Assembly: GCA_017390475.1 (NCBI GenBank)
Contig: JAFPBO010000018.1
Location: forward strand, 1 to 64,000
Direction: 5' to 3'
Source: Loktanella sp.
Lineage (GTDB): Bacteria > Pseudomonadota > Alphaproteobacteria > Rhodobacterales > Rhodobacteraceae
DNA: 64,000 bases
Shown here: in pieces, positions 39,240 to 48,872 of the stretch
Layout: the number at the start of each line of letters is the position of its first letter
How positions within the stretch are numbered: the stretch's first letter is position 1
Made by a program: the position numbers and the translations under genes
Notes under the pieces: generated by a model
The model's input: only the letters and a program-made list of their open reading frames with translations
The model's database searches: none
Told to the model about the DNA's origin: nothing

Positions 39240-39557
39240 ATGTCGAATATCTTCATGACCTTCGCTTGGTATGGGCATCTGAAATTCAAGGCCGCCCCCT
39301 TGCTTCTGGTCATCCTGATCAGCTGGGGGATCGCGATTTTAGAATATCCGATGCAGGTCCCCGCCAACCGGATCGGACATGAGTATTTTTCCGCAGTCCA
39401 GCTGAAAACCATACAAGAGGTAATCACGCTATCCGTCTTCATGGTCTTCTCGGTCAATTTTCTGGGTGAACTTGTCCGCTGGAACCATCTGGTCGGCTTT
39501 GGGCTGATCATGCTGGGCGCTTGGTTCGTTTTTGCACAGTTCGGTGGGCCGTCTTGA
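39240..39557 (+). CDS. DUF486 (DMT superfamily) membrane protein
   Basis: About 105 residues from ATG 39240, with three hydrophobic segments and the DUF486 hallmark SNIFMTFAWYGHLKFK at the N-terminus and GFGLIMLGAWFVF at the C-terminus. Family members normally have some 10-15 hydrophobic residues before this hallmark. Here the frame is open upstream (GLLL precedes) but offers only TTG codons at 39231/39234 and no ribosome site, so the true start is uncertain. It may be slightly 5'-truncated. Function is unknown. Confidence 0.7.
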   Translation: MSNIFMTFAWYGHLKFKAAPLLLVILISWGIAILEYPMQVPANRIGHEYFSAVQLKTIQEVITLSVFMVFSVNFLGELVRWNHLVGFGLIMLGAWFVFAQFGGPS

Positions 39558-39595
39558 CGATGGACTTCCCCCAGACCCAGGCCTAATTATTCTGG

Positions 39596-40807
39596 ATGAC
39601 TACACATCCGATCACCCGGTTCATGGACCGGGCCACCCCGCCACACATCATGACGCTGATCCTGATCACCGGGATTTCGGCGCTTAACATGTCGATTTTT
39701 CTGCCATCACTGGCGGCGATGACCGATTATTTCAACACAGATTACGCAATCATGCAGGTGTCACTGTCAGGCTATCTGGCCGCAACAGCGATCCTGCAGA
39801 TCTTCGTCGGACCCTTGTCCGACAGGTTCGGGCGGCGGCCTATCGTGATGGGATCATTGGTGATTTTCATCTTCGCCACCATCGGGGCGCTGTTTTCCAC
39901 CACGGTCGAAATGTTCTTGTTCTTCCGCATCCTGCAAGCCGCAGTCGCCACCTGCATGGTGCTGGGCCGCGCCATTGTCCGCGACATCGTGCCAGAGGCG
40001 CAGGCGGCATCAATGATCGGCTACGTCACGATGGGCATGGCGCTGGTCCCCATGGTCGGCCCGATGATCGGCGGCGCGCTGGAACAGGCCTTCGGCTGGC
40101 AGGCGACATTCGTCTTCCTCGTGCTGGCCGGGATCGGCACGCTAGTGCTGTGCCATTTCGACCTGGGCGAGACTTTGGCCAAAGGCGGCATGGGCTTTCG
40201 CGCACAGGTAAAATCCTACCCTGAATTGCTGAAATCACCGCGGTTCTGGGGCTATGTGATGTGCGCGGCCTTCGGGTCCGGTGCGTTTTTCGCGCTGCTG
40301 GGCGGCGCATCTTTTGTCGGCACCACAATCTTTGGCCTGTCGCCCTTGTGGAATGGCGTCGCACTGGGCGCGCCTGCGGTGGGCTATGCTTTCGGCAATT
40401 TCCTGTCGGGCCGGTTTTCGACGCGGCTGGGCATCAACCGGATGGCCTTGCTCGGCACAGGGATCACCATTGTCGGCCTCAGCGTCTCAATCCTGCTGAC
40501 TTTGGCAGGCTTCATCCATCCGCTGGTGTTCTTTGGGTTCTGCACCTTCCTTGGGCTGGGCAACGGCATGACATTGCCGAATGTGATGGCGGGATCACTG
40601 TCAGTCCGGCCACATCTGGCTGGCACGGCCAGCGGTCTGGGCGGTGCGATCATGATCGGCGGCGGTGCGGCAATGTCGCAATTCGCCGGCGCGATCCTGA
40701 CGGTAGAATCCGGCACCCTGCCCTTGCAACTGATCATGTTGATCACATCGATGCTGGCCTTCCTGTCGGTGGTCTTCGTGGTCTGGCGGGAAAAGCAGAT
40801 CGCTTGA
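39596..40807 (+). CDS. Bcr/CflA-type multidrug efflux MFS transporter
   Basis: A 403-residue permease with twelve predicted membrane segments. It shows the Bcr/CflA pattern LNMSIFLPSLAAMTDYFNTDYA after helix 1, the MFS signature GPLSDRFGRRPIV between helices 2 and 3, and the antiporter-like helix 5 (MALVPMVGPMIGG). It would export drugs or metabolites against protons. No clear ribosome site precedes the ATG. It lies just upstream of pccR on the same strand, but the sites at 40815-40850 suggest separate control of pccR. Confidence 0.88.
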   Translation: MTTHPITRFMDRATPPHIMTLILITGISALNMSIFLPSLAAMTDYFNTDYAIMQVSLSGYLAATAILQIFVGPLSDRFGRRPIVMGSLVIFIFATIGALFSTTVEMFLFFRILQAAVATCMVLGRAIVRDIVPEAQAASMIGYVTMGMALVPMVGPMIGGALEQAFGWQATFVFLVLAGIGTLVLCHFDLGETLAKGGMGFRAQVKSYPELLKSPRFWGYVMCAAFGSGAFFALLGGASFVGTTIFGLSPLWNGVALGAPAVGYAFGNFLSGRFSTRLGINRMALLGTGITIVGLSVSILLTLAGFIHPLVFFGFCTFLGLGNGMTLPNVMAGSLSVRPHLAGTASGLGGAIMIGGGAAMSQFAGAILTVESGTLPLQLIMLITSMLAFLSVVFVVWREKQIA

Positions 40808-40814
40808 CGTAGGC

Positions 40815-40850
40815 TTTGCAACAGCTAAGCTAATTTAGCAAAGTTGCAAA
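40815..40850. promoter_or_regulatory. TTTGCAAA-type half sites upstream of pccR (possible autoregulation)
   Basis: TTTGCAA at 40815-40821 and the tandem TTTAGCAAA-G-TTGCAAA at 40834-40850 lie within 45 bases of the pccR start codon; the second overlaps the ribosome-binding region. The core matches the pccB-upstream sites. Binding there by PccR would repress or tune its own expression. Confidence 0.55.
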
Positions 40851-40858
40851 GGTGGGTG

Positions 40859-42259
40859 ATGGCAGTTCAGAAACTCTATGCCGGGGCCAAACTGCGCGAA
40901 TTGCGCGGCAGGCTGGCGATGACGCAAAAGGCATTTGCTGACAAACTGGGCGTGTCCCTGCCCTATCTCAACCAGATGGAAAACAACAACCGGCCCGTGT
41001 CCACTGCCGTTGTGCTGGGCATGGCGCAGGAATTCGGCTTTGACGTCACCGAATTGCAATCGGGTGACGAAGCGCGGCTGGTCAGCGACCTGCGCGAGGC
41101 TCTGGCCGATCCGGTGTTCACCAACCCCAGCCCCGCATTGGCCGATCTGCGACTGGTCAGTGCCAACGCCCCGGCGCTGGCACGCGCCTTTCTGGACCTG
41201 CACAGCGCCTATCGCCAGAGCCATGAACGGCTGGCGTCACTGGACGAGGCTCTGGGCCGCGAAGATGCCCGCCTGCGCCCCAGCCCATGGGAAGAGGTGC
41301 GCGATTTCTTTCATTATTGCGACAATTACATCGATGCCGTGGATCGCAGCGCCGAACGGCTGGCCGAAAACGGTGCCCCCGGCGAAAACATCGCACAAGC
41401 CGCGACCCGCACATTGGCCGCACGCGGCATTGCGGTGGAATATGTCGCCAGCGATACCCTGCGCCATTTCGACCCAGCGACCAATGTGCTGACCCTGTCG
41501 GCCTCTGCCAGCCCTGCCACGCAGAGATTCCAATTACTGCTGCAACTGGCGCTGATCACCCGCGCGAAACTGCTGGACGCGACGCTGGATCTGGCACGGT
41601 TCCAATCGGACGAAGCGCGCAGCATCGCCAAGGTCGGGCTGGCGAATTATTTCGCCGGGGCCGTGTTGATGCCGTATCGCGCGTTTTTGCAAGCTGCGCA
41701 GGAGACCCGCCACGATCTGGAATTGCTGGCCGCGCGGTTCGGTGCCTCACTGGAACAGGTGGCGCACCGGCTATCCACGCTACAGCGACCCGGCGAAAAA
41801 GGGATTCCGTTTTTCTTTGTCCGCGTCGATCAGGCTGGCACGATCACCAAACGCCATTCGGCAACCACGTTGCAATTCGCCCGGTTCGGCGGGGCCTGCC
41901 CGTTGTGGAATGTGCATCAGGCCTTTGAATTGCCGGGTCAGTTCCTGCGCCAATTGGCTGAAACCCCCGATGGCGCGCGTTATTTCTGCCTGGCCCGCGA
42001 TGTCAGTAAATCGGGCGGCTCCTATCACCGGCCGACCCGGCGCTATGCCATCGGCCTGGGCTGCGAGGTCAGGCATGCCGCTGCCATCACCTACGCCGAT
42101 CACATGGATATCGGCGCGAATGACGCCTATGCCCCGATCGGGATTTCCTGCCGGATTTGCGAGCGACGCAATTGCCACCAAAGATCTGTGCCGCCATTGG
42201 AACGGCATCTGCGGGTCGATCCCAACAGTCGCGGGCTGTTGCCCTATCAGTTGGACTAG
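40859..42259 (+). CDS. pccR: PccR, short-chain fatty acyl-CoA-responsive regulator (ScfR family)
   Basis: A 466-residue regulator with an N-terminal XRE-type helix-turn-helix (LRELRGRLAMTQKAFADKLGVSLPYLNQMENNNRPVS, split here at residues 9-45), a middle region, an IrrE/ImmA-like segment (SDEARSIAKVGLANYFAGAVLMP), and a C-terminal DUF2083-type domain with conserved Cys residues (CRICERRNC). ATG 40859 has AAGG seven bases upstream; a TTG start at 40844 lacks support. The family controls propionyl-CoA assimilation in Rhodobacter and the glyoxylate shunt as RamB in actinobacteria. Co-location with pccB supports the PccR name. Confidence 0.9.
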   Translation: MAVQKLYAGAKLRELRGRLAMTQKAFADKLGVSLPYLNQMENNNRPVSTAVVLGMAQEFGFDVTELQSGDEARLVSDLREALADPVFTNPSPALADLRLVSANAPALARAFLDLHSAYRQSHERLASLDEALGREDARLRPSPWEEVRDFFHYCDNYIDAVDRSAERLAENGAPGENIAQAATRTLAARGIAVEYVASDTLRHFDPATNVLTLSASASPATQRFQLLLQLALITRAKLLDATLDLARFQSDEARSIAKVGLANYFAGAVLMPYRAFLQAAQETRHDLELLAARFGASLEQVAHRLSTLQRPGEKGIPFFFVRVDQAGTITKRHSATTLQFARFGGACPLWNVHQAFELPGQFLRQLAETPDGARYFCLARDVSKSGGSYHRPTRRYAIGLGCEVRHAAAITYADHMDIGANDAYAPIGISCRICERRNCHQRSVPPLERHLRVDPNSRGLLPYQLD

Positions 42260-42276
42260 CGCCAAAAAACTTTGAT

Positions 42277-42310
42277 GCCTCCGGCGGGGATATTTGTGTT
42301 CGGAAGATGG
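42277..42310 (+). repeat. dispersed intergenic repeat, copy 3
   Basis: GCCTCCGGCGGGG-ATATTTGTGT-TCGGAAGATGG begins 17 bases after the pccR stop in the same direction and ends before the CoxG gene. It is one of the best-conserved copies in the window. Confidence 0.85.
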
Positions 42311-42364
42311 GGATTGCAAAAACTGTGCTGGCCGCTGAAGATCGCATGAAACGGGAGGATCATC

Positions 42365-42814
42365 ATGGAATTATCCGGCAGCCGCGTCATTGCGGCGGAT
42401 ATCGATACAGTCTGGGCACATCTGAACAATCCTGACACTTTGCGCGCCTGCATTCCGGGCTGCGAGGAATTGACCGGATCGCCCGAGGACGGTTTCGCCG
42501 CCACCGTCAAGCAAAAGGTCGGGCCTGTTTCCGCGACTTTCAAGGGCGAGGTGACGCTGGAAAACATCGTGCCCGGCCAAAGCTATACCATCGTAGGCGA
42601 GGGCAAAGGCGGGGTTGCGGGTTTTGCAAAGGGCAGCGCCGATGTCGTGCTGACAAAAGTCGAAGGCGGCACGGAACTGAAATATGATGCGACCGCCAAG
42701 GTCGGTGGTAAGCTGGCGCAGCTTGGCAACCGGATCATCGGCGGCTTTGCCAAAAAGATGGCAGATCAGTTTTTTGAACGCTTTCAGGCGACGGTCGAGG
42801 GCGACAAAGCCTAA
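42365..42814 (+). CDS. CoxG-family SRPBCC protein
   Basis: A 149-residue protein of the START/SRPBCC fold, opening MELSGSRVIAADIDTVWAHLNNPDTLRACIPGC, followed by KGEVTLENIV and VGGKLAQLGNRIIGGFAKKMADQFF, all hallmark segments of CoxG (carbon monoxide dehydrogenase subunit G). GGGAGG lies six bases before the ATG. No coxLMS dehydrogenase genes are nearby, so it is an orphan member; such orphans are frequent and their role is unclear. The long C-terminal membrane anchor of classical CoxG is missing. Confidence 0.85.
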   Translation: MELSGSRVIAADIDTVWAHLNNPDTLRACIPGCEELTGSPEDGFAATVKQKVGPVSATFKGEVTLENIVPGQSYTIVGEGKGGVAGFAKGSADVVLTKVEGGTELKYDATAKVGGKLAQLGNRIIGGFAKKMADQFFERFQATVEGDKA

Positions 42815-43455
42815 TTCCGCGCCGCCCGCCAGCCTGCGGCCTCTGCCTCGGCGGTGGAACAGAACCAGCGTTCGCCCTGCGCGGTGTTGATCACCGTCCG
42901 GTCGTAGTCGCGGTTGCCGGGGCGGTGGTAGATCCGGCCGTTGTTCGAGATATTGCCTTTGATATTGCAGGCCGGATCGGGGGCGGCTGGGGCGGCGTTG
43001 CTGGTGGCGCGGTAGGACTCGGGCTCTTCCATCGTCGCAGACCAAAGCCCGCGCCCGGCGACGGCGGCGGCTTTTTCATCCAGATCATAAAGGTCGGAAT
43101 AACGCCGATAGGCGATGGCCCAGCCTGCGCTGACAATCACCTGGCCCATGTCACGCCCCGCGACCTCACAGGTCGCAACATGCCGCCCATAGCGGTCGAA
43201 TTCGCGAAAATTGCAGCGGGCGGTCTGGCCCTCGAACGCGGCCTTGACCAGATCAGTGGCCCAGCGCCCGCAGTCGATCTGTTGGCGGTTCAACACGCAG
43301 GGCTGCCCGATTTCCGGCGCGTCGATGCCAAAGAGCCGCACCCGGTCGCCGCCGATGTCAAAAGTATCGGCATCGATCACCCTGATCGTACCGCTGGGGT
43401 TTGCAAAGGCAGGATTTGCAAATGTAAGGCCGAGCAAAAGAATGATTTTCCACAT
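42811..43455 (-). CDS. secreted staphylococcal-nuclease-like thermonuclease
   Basis: A 214-residue protein with signal peptide (ending ANPAFA). The SNase OB-fold domain has RVIDADTFDIGGDRVRLFGIDAPE near residue 25, the catalytic region REFDRYGRHVATCEV, and ARG-like GRGLW. A C-terminal module has CNIKGNIS, GRIYHRPGNRDYDRTVI and ERWFCSTAEAEAAGW, a short domain often appended to alphaproteobacterial SNases. It would hydrolyse extracellular nucleic acids. It overlaps the coxG-like gene end by four bases, convergently. Confidence 0.88.
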   Translation of the reverse strand: MWKIILLLGLTFANPAFANPSGTIRVIDADTFDIGGDRVRLFGIDAPEIGQPCVLNRQQIDCGRWATDLVKAAFEGQTARCNFREFDRYGRHVATCEVAGRDMGQVIVSAGWAIAYRRYSDLYDLDEKAAAVAGRGLWSATMEEPESYRATSNAAPAAPDPACNIKGNISNNGRIYHRPGNRDYDRTVINTAQGERWFCSTAEAEAAGWRAARN

Positions 43456-43515
43456 GCCCCCGCTCTATGGCGGGGTGGCAGGCGGATCAATACGCTTTGT
43501 TAACCAATATTAAGA

Positions 43516-45174
43516 TTACCTTTGGCTGGTCTGCCAGTCAGGATGAATCCATGGTTGATCATTGGCCGGGGCCAAAGGCTGACGTTGCAGGATATGATCC
43601 GCCGCCTTTTCTCCGACCATGATGGATGGCGCGTTCAGATTGCCATTGGTCACGCGCGGAAAGATTGAACTATCCGCCACGCGCAAGCCTTCGACACCAA
43701 TCACCCGCGTCTGCGGATCGACCACGGCCATCGGGTCATCCACGGCACCCATCTTGCAGGTGCCACAGGGGTGATAGGCGCTTTCGGCATGGTCGCGGAT
43801 GAAGGCGTCGAGGTCGGCGTCGCTCTGTGCCGCCTCGCCCGGCTGGATCTCGTGGCCGCGATAGTCGTCGAAGGCAGGCTGCGCGAAAATCTCGCGCGTC
43901 AGCCGTATACAGGCGCGGAAGTCGACCCAATCCTGCGGGTCGGACATATAGTTGAACTGGATGCGGGGGTTGTCATTCGGGTCAGCGGATCGCAAAGTCA
44001 CCTGACCGCGCGAGGCCGAGCGCATCGGGCCGACATGGGCCTGAAAGCCGTGGCCTTCGGGGGCGGTCTTGCCATCATAGCTGACGGCGATGGGCAGGAA
44101 ATGTAACTGGATATCGGGGTAGTCCACACCCGCGCGCGAGCGGATGAAGCCCGCACTTTCAAACTGGTTGGATGATCCCAGCCCGGTTTTCCAGAGCAGC
44201 CATTCCGCGCCGATCCGCGCCTTGCCGCGCAGGTTCCAATAGGAAAACAGCGAGACAGGTTTGGTGGCGGCTTGCTGGATATATAGCTCCAGATGGTCTT
44301 GCAGGTTTTGCCCGACGCCGGGGCGGTCTGCGATCACGGGGATTCCATGTTCGGCCAGATGCGCGGCAGGGCCGATGCCCGACAGCATCAGCAGTTTCGG
44401 CGAATTGAGCGATGAGGCGGCGATGATCACCTCTTTATTGGCGCGGATCACTTCGATCTTCTTGCCGCGTGACACCTCAACACCGACGGCGCGCCCGTCT
44501 TCGATGATCACCCGGCGGGCCAAGGCGCGGGTCAGCGTGCAATTGGGCCGTTTCAACGCGGGCCGCAGATAGGCGCTGGCGGCGGACCAGCGGTGGCCTT
44601 TGTAGATGGTGGAATCGAAAGGGCCGAAACCTTCTTGCTGTTCGCCGTTATAGTCATCGGTCAGCAGATAGCCTGCCTGTTTGCCCGCCTCGACAAACGC
44701 ACGGGTCAGCGGGTTCTTGCGGGGACCGCGCGTGATATGCATCGGGCCGTCAGTGCCGCGCCATGCCGGATCACCACCATGCCCGCCATCGTGCCAGTTT
44801 TCCATCCGTTTGAAATAGGGCAGCACATCGGCATAGCCCCAGCCCTGCGCGCCGCTTTCGGCCCAATGATCGAAATCGCGGGCATGGCCGCGCACATAGA
44901 TCATCCCGTTGATTGAGGATGAGCCACCGATCACCTTGCCGCGTGGGGTAACCAATTGCCGCCCGCCCAAATGTGGTTCGGGTTCGGATTTCAGGCCCCA
45001 GTCATACATTTTCATGTTCATCGGGTAGGACAGCGCCGCAGGCATCTGGATAAACGGGCCACGATCCGACCCGCCATGTTCAATGATCAACACGTTTTGC
45101 CCGGCCTCGGCCAAGCGGTAAGCAATGGCGCAACCAGCAGAGCCTGCGCCGATGATGACGTAATCGGCTTGCAT
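43516..45174 (-). CDS. betA: choline dehydrogenase
   Basis: GMC-family flavoprotein of 552 residues that oxidises choline to betaine aldehyde at the membrane. FAD motif [22 protein letters not shown] lies at the N-terminus, with the GMC signatures [20 protein letters not shown] near 85 and [18 protein letters not shown] near 260. The catalytic histidine region [13 protein letters not shown] is near 470. The ATG at 45174 shares one base with the betB stop (TGATG), and GGAGG lies ten bases upstream. It is the last gene of betI-betC-betB-betA. Confidence 0.96.
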   Translation of the reverse strand: MQADYVIIGAGSAGCAIAYRLAEAGQNVLIIEHGGSDRGPFIQMPAALSYPMNMKMYDWGLKSEPEPHLGGRQLVTPRGKVIGGSSSINGMIYVRGHARDFDHWAESGAQGWGYADVLPYFKRMENWHDGGHGGDPAWRGTDGPMHITRGPRKNPLTRAFVEAGKQAGYLLTDDYNGEQQEGFGPFDSTIYKGHRWSAASAYLRPALKRPNCTLTRALARRVIIEDGRAVGVEVSRGKKIEVIRANKEVIIAASSLNSPKLLMLSGIGPAAHLAEHGIPVIADRPGVGQNLQDHLELYIQQAATKPVSLFSYWNLRGKARIGAEWLLWKTGLGSSNQFESAGFIRSRAGVDYPDIQLHFLPIAVSYDGKTAPEGHGFQAHVGPMRSASRGQVTLRSADPNDNPRIQFNYMSDPQDWVDFRACIRLTREIFAQPAFDDYRGHEIQPGEAAQSDADLDAFIRDHAESAYHPCGTCKMGAVDDPMAVVDPQTRVIGVEGLRVADSSIFPRVTNGNLNAPSIMVGEKAADHILQRQPLAPANDQPWIHPDWQTSQR

Positions 45175-46625
45175 CAATAGGGTGCCTCCAGCTTGTCCAT
45201 GCGGACATAGACGCTTTTGATCTGGCTATAATGGTCGATGGCGGCCTTGGAATTTTCACGGCCCACGCCGGAGAGTTTGTTGCCGCCGAAAGGCGCCTCG
45301 ACCGGGGCATCATTATAGGTGTTGATATAGCAGGTACCTGCCTCGAACCCTGCCGCCATGCGATGCGCGCGGGTCAGATCGGCGGTGAAGACGCCTGCGG
45401 ACAGGCCGTAGGGGGTGTCATTGGCGCGGCGTAATGCCTCTTCCTCGGTATCGAAATCCAACACGGACATGACCGGGCCGAATATTTCCTCGCGCGCGAT
45501 TGTCATGTCGTCGGTGACATCGGCAAAGACGGTGGGGGCAAGGAAGAACCCCGGCAGGTCGGGGCGGGTGCCACCGGTGACCAGACGCGCGCCTTCGGCC
45601 TGACCCTTGGCGATGAAGCCTTCGACGATGTCGCGCTGGCGTTCGGTGACCATCGGTCCGTAGTTCGTGGCGGGGTCCTGCGGGTCGCCCATCACGACGC
45701 CTTGCAGCCGTTCTGTCAGGCGGGACAGGAAGGCGTCCTTGATCCCTTTTTGCACGAAAACCCGCGTGCCGTTGGAGCAGACCTGACCGGAGGAATAGAA
45801 ATTGCCGAGGATCGCGCCGGAGACTGCCGCATCCAGATCGGCATCATCGAAGATCACCAGCGGGGATTTGCCGCCCAGTTCCATCGTGACATGGCGCAAG
45901 CCTTCGGCAGCGGCGGCATAGACCTTGCGGCCAGTGGCGACTGATCCGGTGAGGGAGACTTTGTCCACGCGCGGGTCAGTGATGAGGGCGGCACCGACTT
46001 CGCCATAGCCTTGGATCACGTTGTATATGCCGGCAGGGGCGCCTGCCTCATGCAGGATTTCCGCGACTTTCAGCGCGCAGAGCGGGGTGGTTTCCGAAGG
46101 TTTGAACACCATGGCGTTGCCGCAAGCAAGCGCTGGCGCGCCTTTCCAGCAGGCGATCTGGGTCGGGTAATTCCATGCGCCAATGCCGACGCAGACGCCC
46201 AAGGGTTCGCGGCGGGTATAGACGAAATCATCGCCCAAGGGGATGTATTCGCCGGTGATACTGGCAGCCAGCCCGCCGAAATATTCCAAAGCATCCGCGC
46301 CGGAAGTGGCATCGGCGAAGCTGGTTTCCTGATACGGTTTGCCGGTGTCATAGCTTTCCAGCACCGACAGTTCGTGATTGCGTTCCCGCATGATGTCGGC
46401 GGCGCGACGCAGCACCCTGCCCCGTTCGGTGGCGGTCCAGCCAGCCCATTCCTTTTGCGCGCGTTTCGCGGCATCCAAGGCCTGCGCAATGATTGCAGGC
46501 GTGGCGGCGTGCAAGGTCGCGATCACCTCGCCTGTATAGGGATAGATGACGTGGATTTCGTCGCCTGCTTTGTCTTCGACATAGGTGCCATCAATGAAAT
46601 GGCTGGCGGTGGGTTGGATATTCAT
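45174..46625 (-). CDS. betB: betaine aldehyde dehydrogenase
   Basis: NAD-dependent aldehyde dehydrogenase of 483 residues that converts betaine aldehyde to glycine betaine. The ATG at 46625 ([13 protein letters not shown]) gives the normal length; the open frame upstream covers a repeat and the betC tail. The catalytic glutamate lies in [13 protein letters not shown] near residue 255 and the nucleophilic cysteine in [14 protein letters not shown] near 290. The upstream gap contains a dispersed repeat and a strong palindrome. Confidence 0.96.
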   Translation of the reverse strand: MNIQPTASHFIDGTYVEDKAGDEIHVIYPYTGEVIATLHAATPAIIAQALDAAKRAQKEWAGWTATERGRVLRRAADIMRERNHELSVLESYDTGKPYQETSFADATSGADALEYFGGLAASITGEYIPLGDDFVYTRREPLGVCVGIGAWNYPTQIACWKGAPALACGNAMVFKPSETTPLCALKVAEILHEAGAPAGIYNVIQGYGEVGAALITDPRVDKVSLTGSVATGRKVYAAAAEGLRHVTMELGGKSPLVIFDDADLDAAVSGAILGNFYSSGQVCSNGTRVFVQKGIKDAFLSRLTERLQGVVMGDPQDPATNYGPMVTERQRDIVEGFIAKGQAEGARLVTGGTRPDLPGFFLAPTVFADVTDDMTIAREEIFGPVMSVLDFDTEEEALRRANDTPYGLSAGVFTADLTRAHRMAAGFEAGTCYINTYNDAPVEAPFGGNKLSGVGRENSKAAIDHYSQIKSVYVRMDKLEAPY

Positions 46626-46634
46626 GACTTTTAT

Positions 46635-46653
46635 GCCTCCGGCGGGAGTATTT
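46635..46653 (+). repeat. dispersed intergenic repeat, copy 4 (short form)
   Basis: GCCTCCGGCGGGAG-TATTT lies nine bases upstream of betB's start, on the strand opposite to the bet genes. It lacks the TCGGAAGATG tail of the long form. Confidence 0.7.
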
Positions 46654-46671
46654 CGAACAAAGCGAGTGACA

Positions 46672-46715
46672 CCTTCCCCGCGGGGAAGGTTTTCGGGGCT
46701 ATTCCCCGCGGGGAA
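46672..46715. repeat. twin GC palindromes at the 3' end of betC
   Basis: A perfect 18-base palindrome CCTTCCCCG/CGGGGAAGG at 46672-46689 lies ten bases after the betC stop. A second copy of the core, TTCCCCGCGGGGAA at 46702-46715, overlaps betC's last codons and so contributes its C-terminal FPRGE. Either could form a hairpin, or the two could pair with each other. There is no T-run on the betC strand. It may stabilise or attenuate the betC-betB message. Confidence 0.65.
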
Positions 46716-48207
46716 AGCGTTGGTTTTCTTCAAGCACGTTAAGGTCCATGTGGTTGCGCATGTAACGCTCGGACGCTTTTTGCAGCGGCTGGTAGTCCCA
46801 TGGATAATAATCGCCGTTGCGCAAAGCCTCATAGACGACCCAGCGGCAGGCCTGCGACTGGCGCACATCGGCGTCGAAACGGGCGAGGTCCCAACGGGCG
46901 TCGGCCTGCGCGCGCAGATCGGCGAGGGTTTCGTGATGCGCGGGGTCGCTGGCGAGGTTGGTCAATTCATGCGGGTCGCTGTCGAGGTTGAACAGCTGAT
47001 CAGGGTCGAGCGTGCAGCGGTTGTATTTCCACGGCCCTGACCGCAGGCTGACCAGCGGGGCCTGACTGGCCTCTGCCGCATATTCCATCGCGACGGGGCT
47101 GGTGCGGGTGCCGCCCTGCCCCAACGGCACAAGGCTTTCGCCGCTGGTCCATGGCATGACCTCGGACATATCCACGCCCGCCAGATCGCAGAGCGTCGGG
47201 GTGACGTCGATGCTGCTGACGGGGGTTTTGTGCAGGCCGGGAGCCATGTCGGGGCTGGCGATCATCAAAGGGACGCGGGCGGAGCCCTCAAAGAAACACA
47301 TCTTGAACCAGAGCCCGCGTTCGCCCAGCATATCGCCATGGTCGGAGACGAAGAGGATCGTGGCCTCTTGGCGTGTATCCTCCAGCACTTGCAAGATTTC
47401 CCCAATCTTATCATCAAGATAGCTGATATTGGCGAAATAGGCGCGGCGGGAGCGGCGGATATCATCGTCGCTGATGGTGAACTTGTCGCGGTCATTGGCA
47501 TCCATGATCCGCTGGCTGTGGGGGTCCTGATCGGCATAGGGGATCGGACCGATCTGCGGCATCAGATGGTCGCAATCCTCATAAAGGTCCCAGTATTTCT
47601 TGCGCGCGACATAGGGGTCATGCGGATGGGTGAAGCTGACCGTCAGGCACCAAGGTCGCGCATCGGCACCGCGCGCGAGGCCATAGATCTTGCGGGTCGC
47701 GTGATAGGCGACCTCGTCATCATATTCCATCTGGTTGGTGATCTCGGCCACGCCCGCGCCAGTGACCGAGCCCATGTTGTGATACCACCAATCGATCCGC
47801 TCACCCGGTTTGCGGTAATCGGGCGTCCAGCCGAAATCGGCAGGGTAGATATCGGTGGTCAGACGTTCCTCGAACCCATGCATCTGGTCGGGGCCGACGA
47901 AATGCATCTTGCCCGACAGGCAGGTCTGGTAGCCCGCGCGCCGCAGGTGATGGGCGTAGGTGGGGATAGATGAAGTGAATTCGGCGGCATTGTCATAGAC
48001 GCCGTTGCGGGAGGGGAGCTGGCCCGACATGAAGGCCGCCCGCGCCGGGGCGCAGAGCGGTGACGCGGTATAGGCATTGGCAAAACGGGTGGACCGTGCG
48101 GCCAGGGCTTTCAGATTGGGCGCGTGCAGCCAATCGGCGGGGCCGTCAGGGAACAGGGTGCCGTTCAACTGATCGACCATGATGATCAGGATATTGGGTT
48201 TGGTCAT
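46699..48207 (-). CDS. betC: choline-sulfatase
   Basis: Type I sulfatase of 502 residues that hydrolyses choline-O-sulfate to choline and sulfate. N-terminal metal site [13 protein letters not shown] and the formylglycine signature [15 protein letters not shown] (cysteine near residue 54) are clear, as are GKMHFVG and the later metal site [14 protein letters not shown]. The choline-sulfatase C-terminal region [14 protein letters not shown] is also present. The start overlaps the betI stop by ATGA. Its presence in the bet operon means the cell can use choline-O-sulfate as well as choline. Confidence 0.96.
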   Translation of the reverse strand: MTKPNILIIMVDQLNGTLFPDGPADWLHAPNLKALAARSTRFANAYTASPLCAPARAAFMSGQLPSRNGVYDNAAEFTSSIPTYAHHLRRAGYQTCLSGKMHFVGPDQMHGFEERLTTDIYPADFGWTPDYRKPGERIDWWYHNMGSVTGAGVAEITNQMEYDDEVAYHATRKIYGLARGADARPWCLTVSFTHPHDPYVARKKYWDLYEDCDHLMPQIGPIPYADQDPHSQRIMDANDRDKFTISDDDIRRSRRAYFANISYLDDKIGEILQVLEDTRQEATILFVSDHGDMLGERGLWFKMCFFEGSARVPLMIASPDMAPGLHKTPVSSIDVTPTLCDLAGVDMSEVMPWTSGESLVPLGQGGTRTSPVAMEYAAEASQAPLVSLRSGPWKYNRCTLDPDQLFNLDSDPHELTNLASDPAHHETLADLRAQADARWDLARFDADVRQSQACRWVVYEALRNGDYYPWDYQPLQKASERYMRNHMDLNVLEENQRFPRGE

Positions 48208-48788
48208 TGTGACGGGCCTTTCAATTCCATGTCCAGCAGCGCCAGCACCTGTTCGGTGGCCCGCCCTTGCCCTGCAGTATCGCGCGCCAGCCCTTGCCGA
48301 AGATAGATCCCGTCAATCAGCCCGGCGATCCGCACGGCGGCGTCCGGCGCGCGCGGTCCGATCAGCGGGCGCAATTCATGCATCAGATTGCTGTGCAGCC
48401 GCCGCTGATAGACCCGCAGCAGCCGGTGGGCGGCTTGCGATGTCTGGGCCATGACGTAGAAATTCAGCCAGGCGGCGATCACCTCTGGCTGGAAATTGGT
48501 GGAACTGAACCCGGCACGGATCACCGCCTCCAGCCGCGCATGGGGGTGTTTGGATGCACGCAGGGCATCGCGCACTTCTGTCCCATACACCCGCAGGATG
48601 TGGCGCATCGCCGCCAGAAAGATCTGTTCCTTGCCGCCAAAATAGTGATGCGCCAGTGCCGAGGACATGCCCGCCCGTTTCGCAATCGCGCTGACCGTCA
48701 CATCAAGGTTGCCCACAGCCCCGATTTCGTCAATCGTAGCCTGTAGTAATGCGGCGCGGCGGATGGGCTCCATTCCAACTTTGGGCAT
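48204..48788 (-). CDS. betI: BetI, TetR-family repressor of choline genes
   Basis: A 194-residue TetR-type regulator. The N-terminal helix-turn-helix includes RRAALLQATIDEIG and VSAIAKRAGMSSALAHHYFGGKE (residues about 10-55), typical of BetI. ATG 48788 is fixed by GAGG five bases upstream; an open frame 20 codons further overlaps the promoter region. BetI proteins release DNA on binding choline. The perfect palindrome at 48832-48845, between this gene and divergent choX, is the likely operator for both transcripts. Confidence 0.95.
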   Translation of the reverse strand: MPKVGMEPIRRAALLQATIDEIGAVGNLDVTVSAIAKRAGMSSALAHHYFGGKEQIFLAAMRHILRVYGTEVRDALRASKHPHARLEAVIRAGFSSTNFQPEVIAAWLNFYVMAQTSQAAHRLLRVYQRRLHSNLMHELRPLIGPRAPDAAVRIAGLIDGIYLRQGLARDTAGQGRATEQVLALLDMELKGPSQ

Positions 48789-48831
48789 GTATTCCTCTTT
48801 CGGGTTGCAACCGACACCTAAATTGTTCTTT

Positions 48832-48845
48832 ATTGACTCGTCAAT
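48832..48845. promoter_or_regulatory. palindromic operator between betI and choX (probable BetI site)
   Basis: ATTGAC-TC-GTCAAT is a perfect inverted repeat located 44 bases before the betI start and 28 bases before the choX start. On the minus strand its TTGACG can serve as a -35 element, with TTAGGT 17 bases on as a weak -10. BetI boxes in other bacteria are TTGA/TCAA-based inverted repeats, so the assignment is reasonable but inferred. Confidence 0.65.
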
Positions 48846-48872
48846 CAAGAAAAAACCTCAGGGGAGTTTACT

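Noticed and set aside
46626-46868. N-terminal extension of betaine aldehyde dehydrogenase
   Set aside because: It runs through a repeat, palindromes and the betC tail; MNIQP at 46625 gives the normal length.
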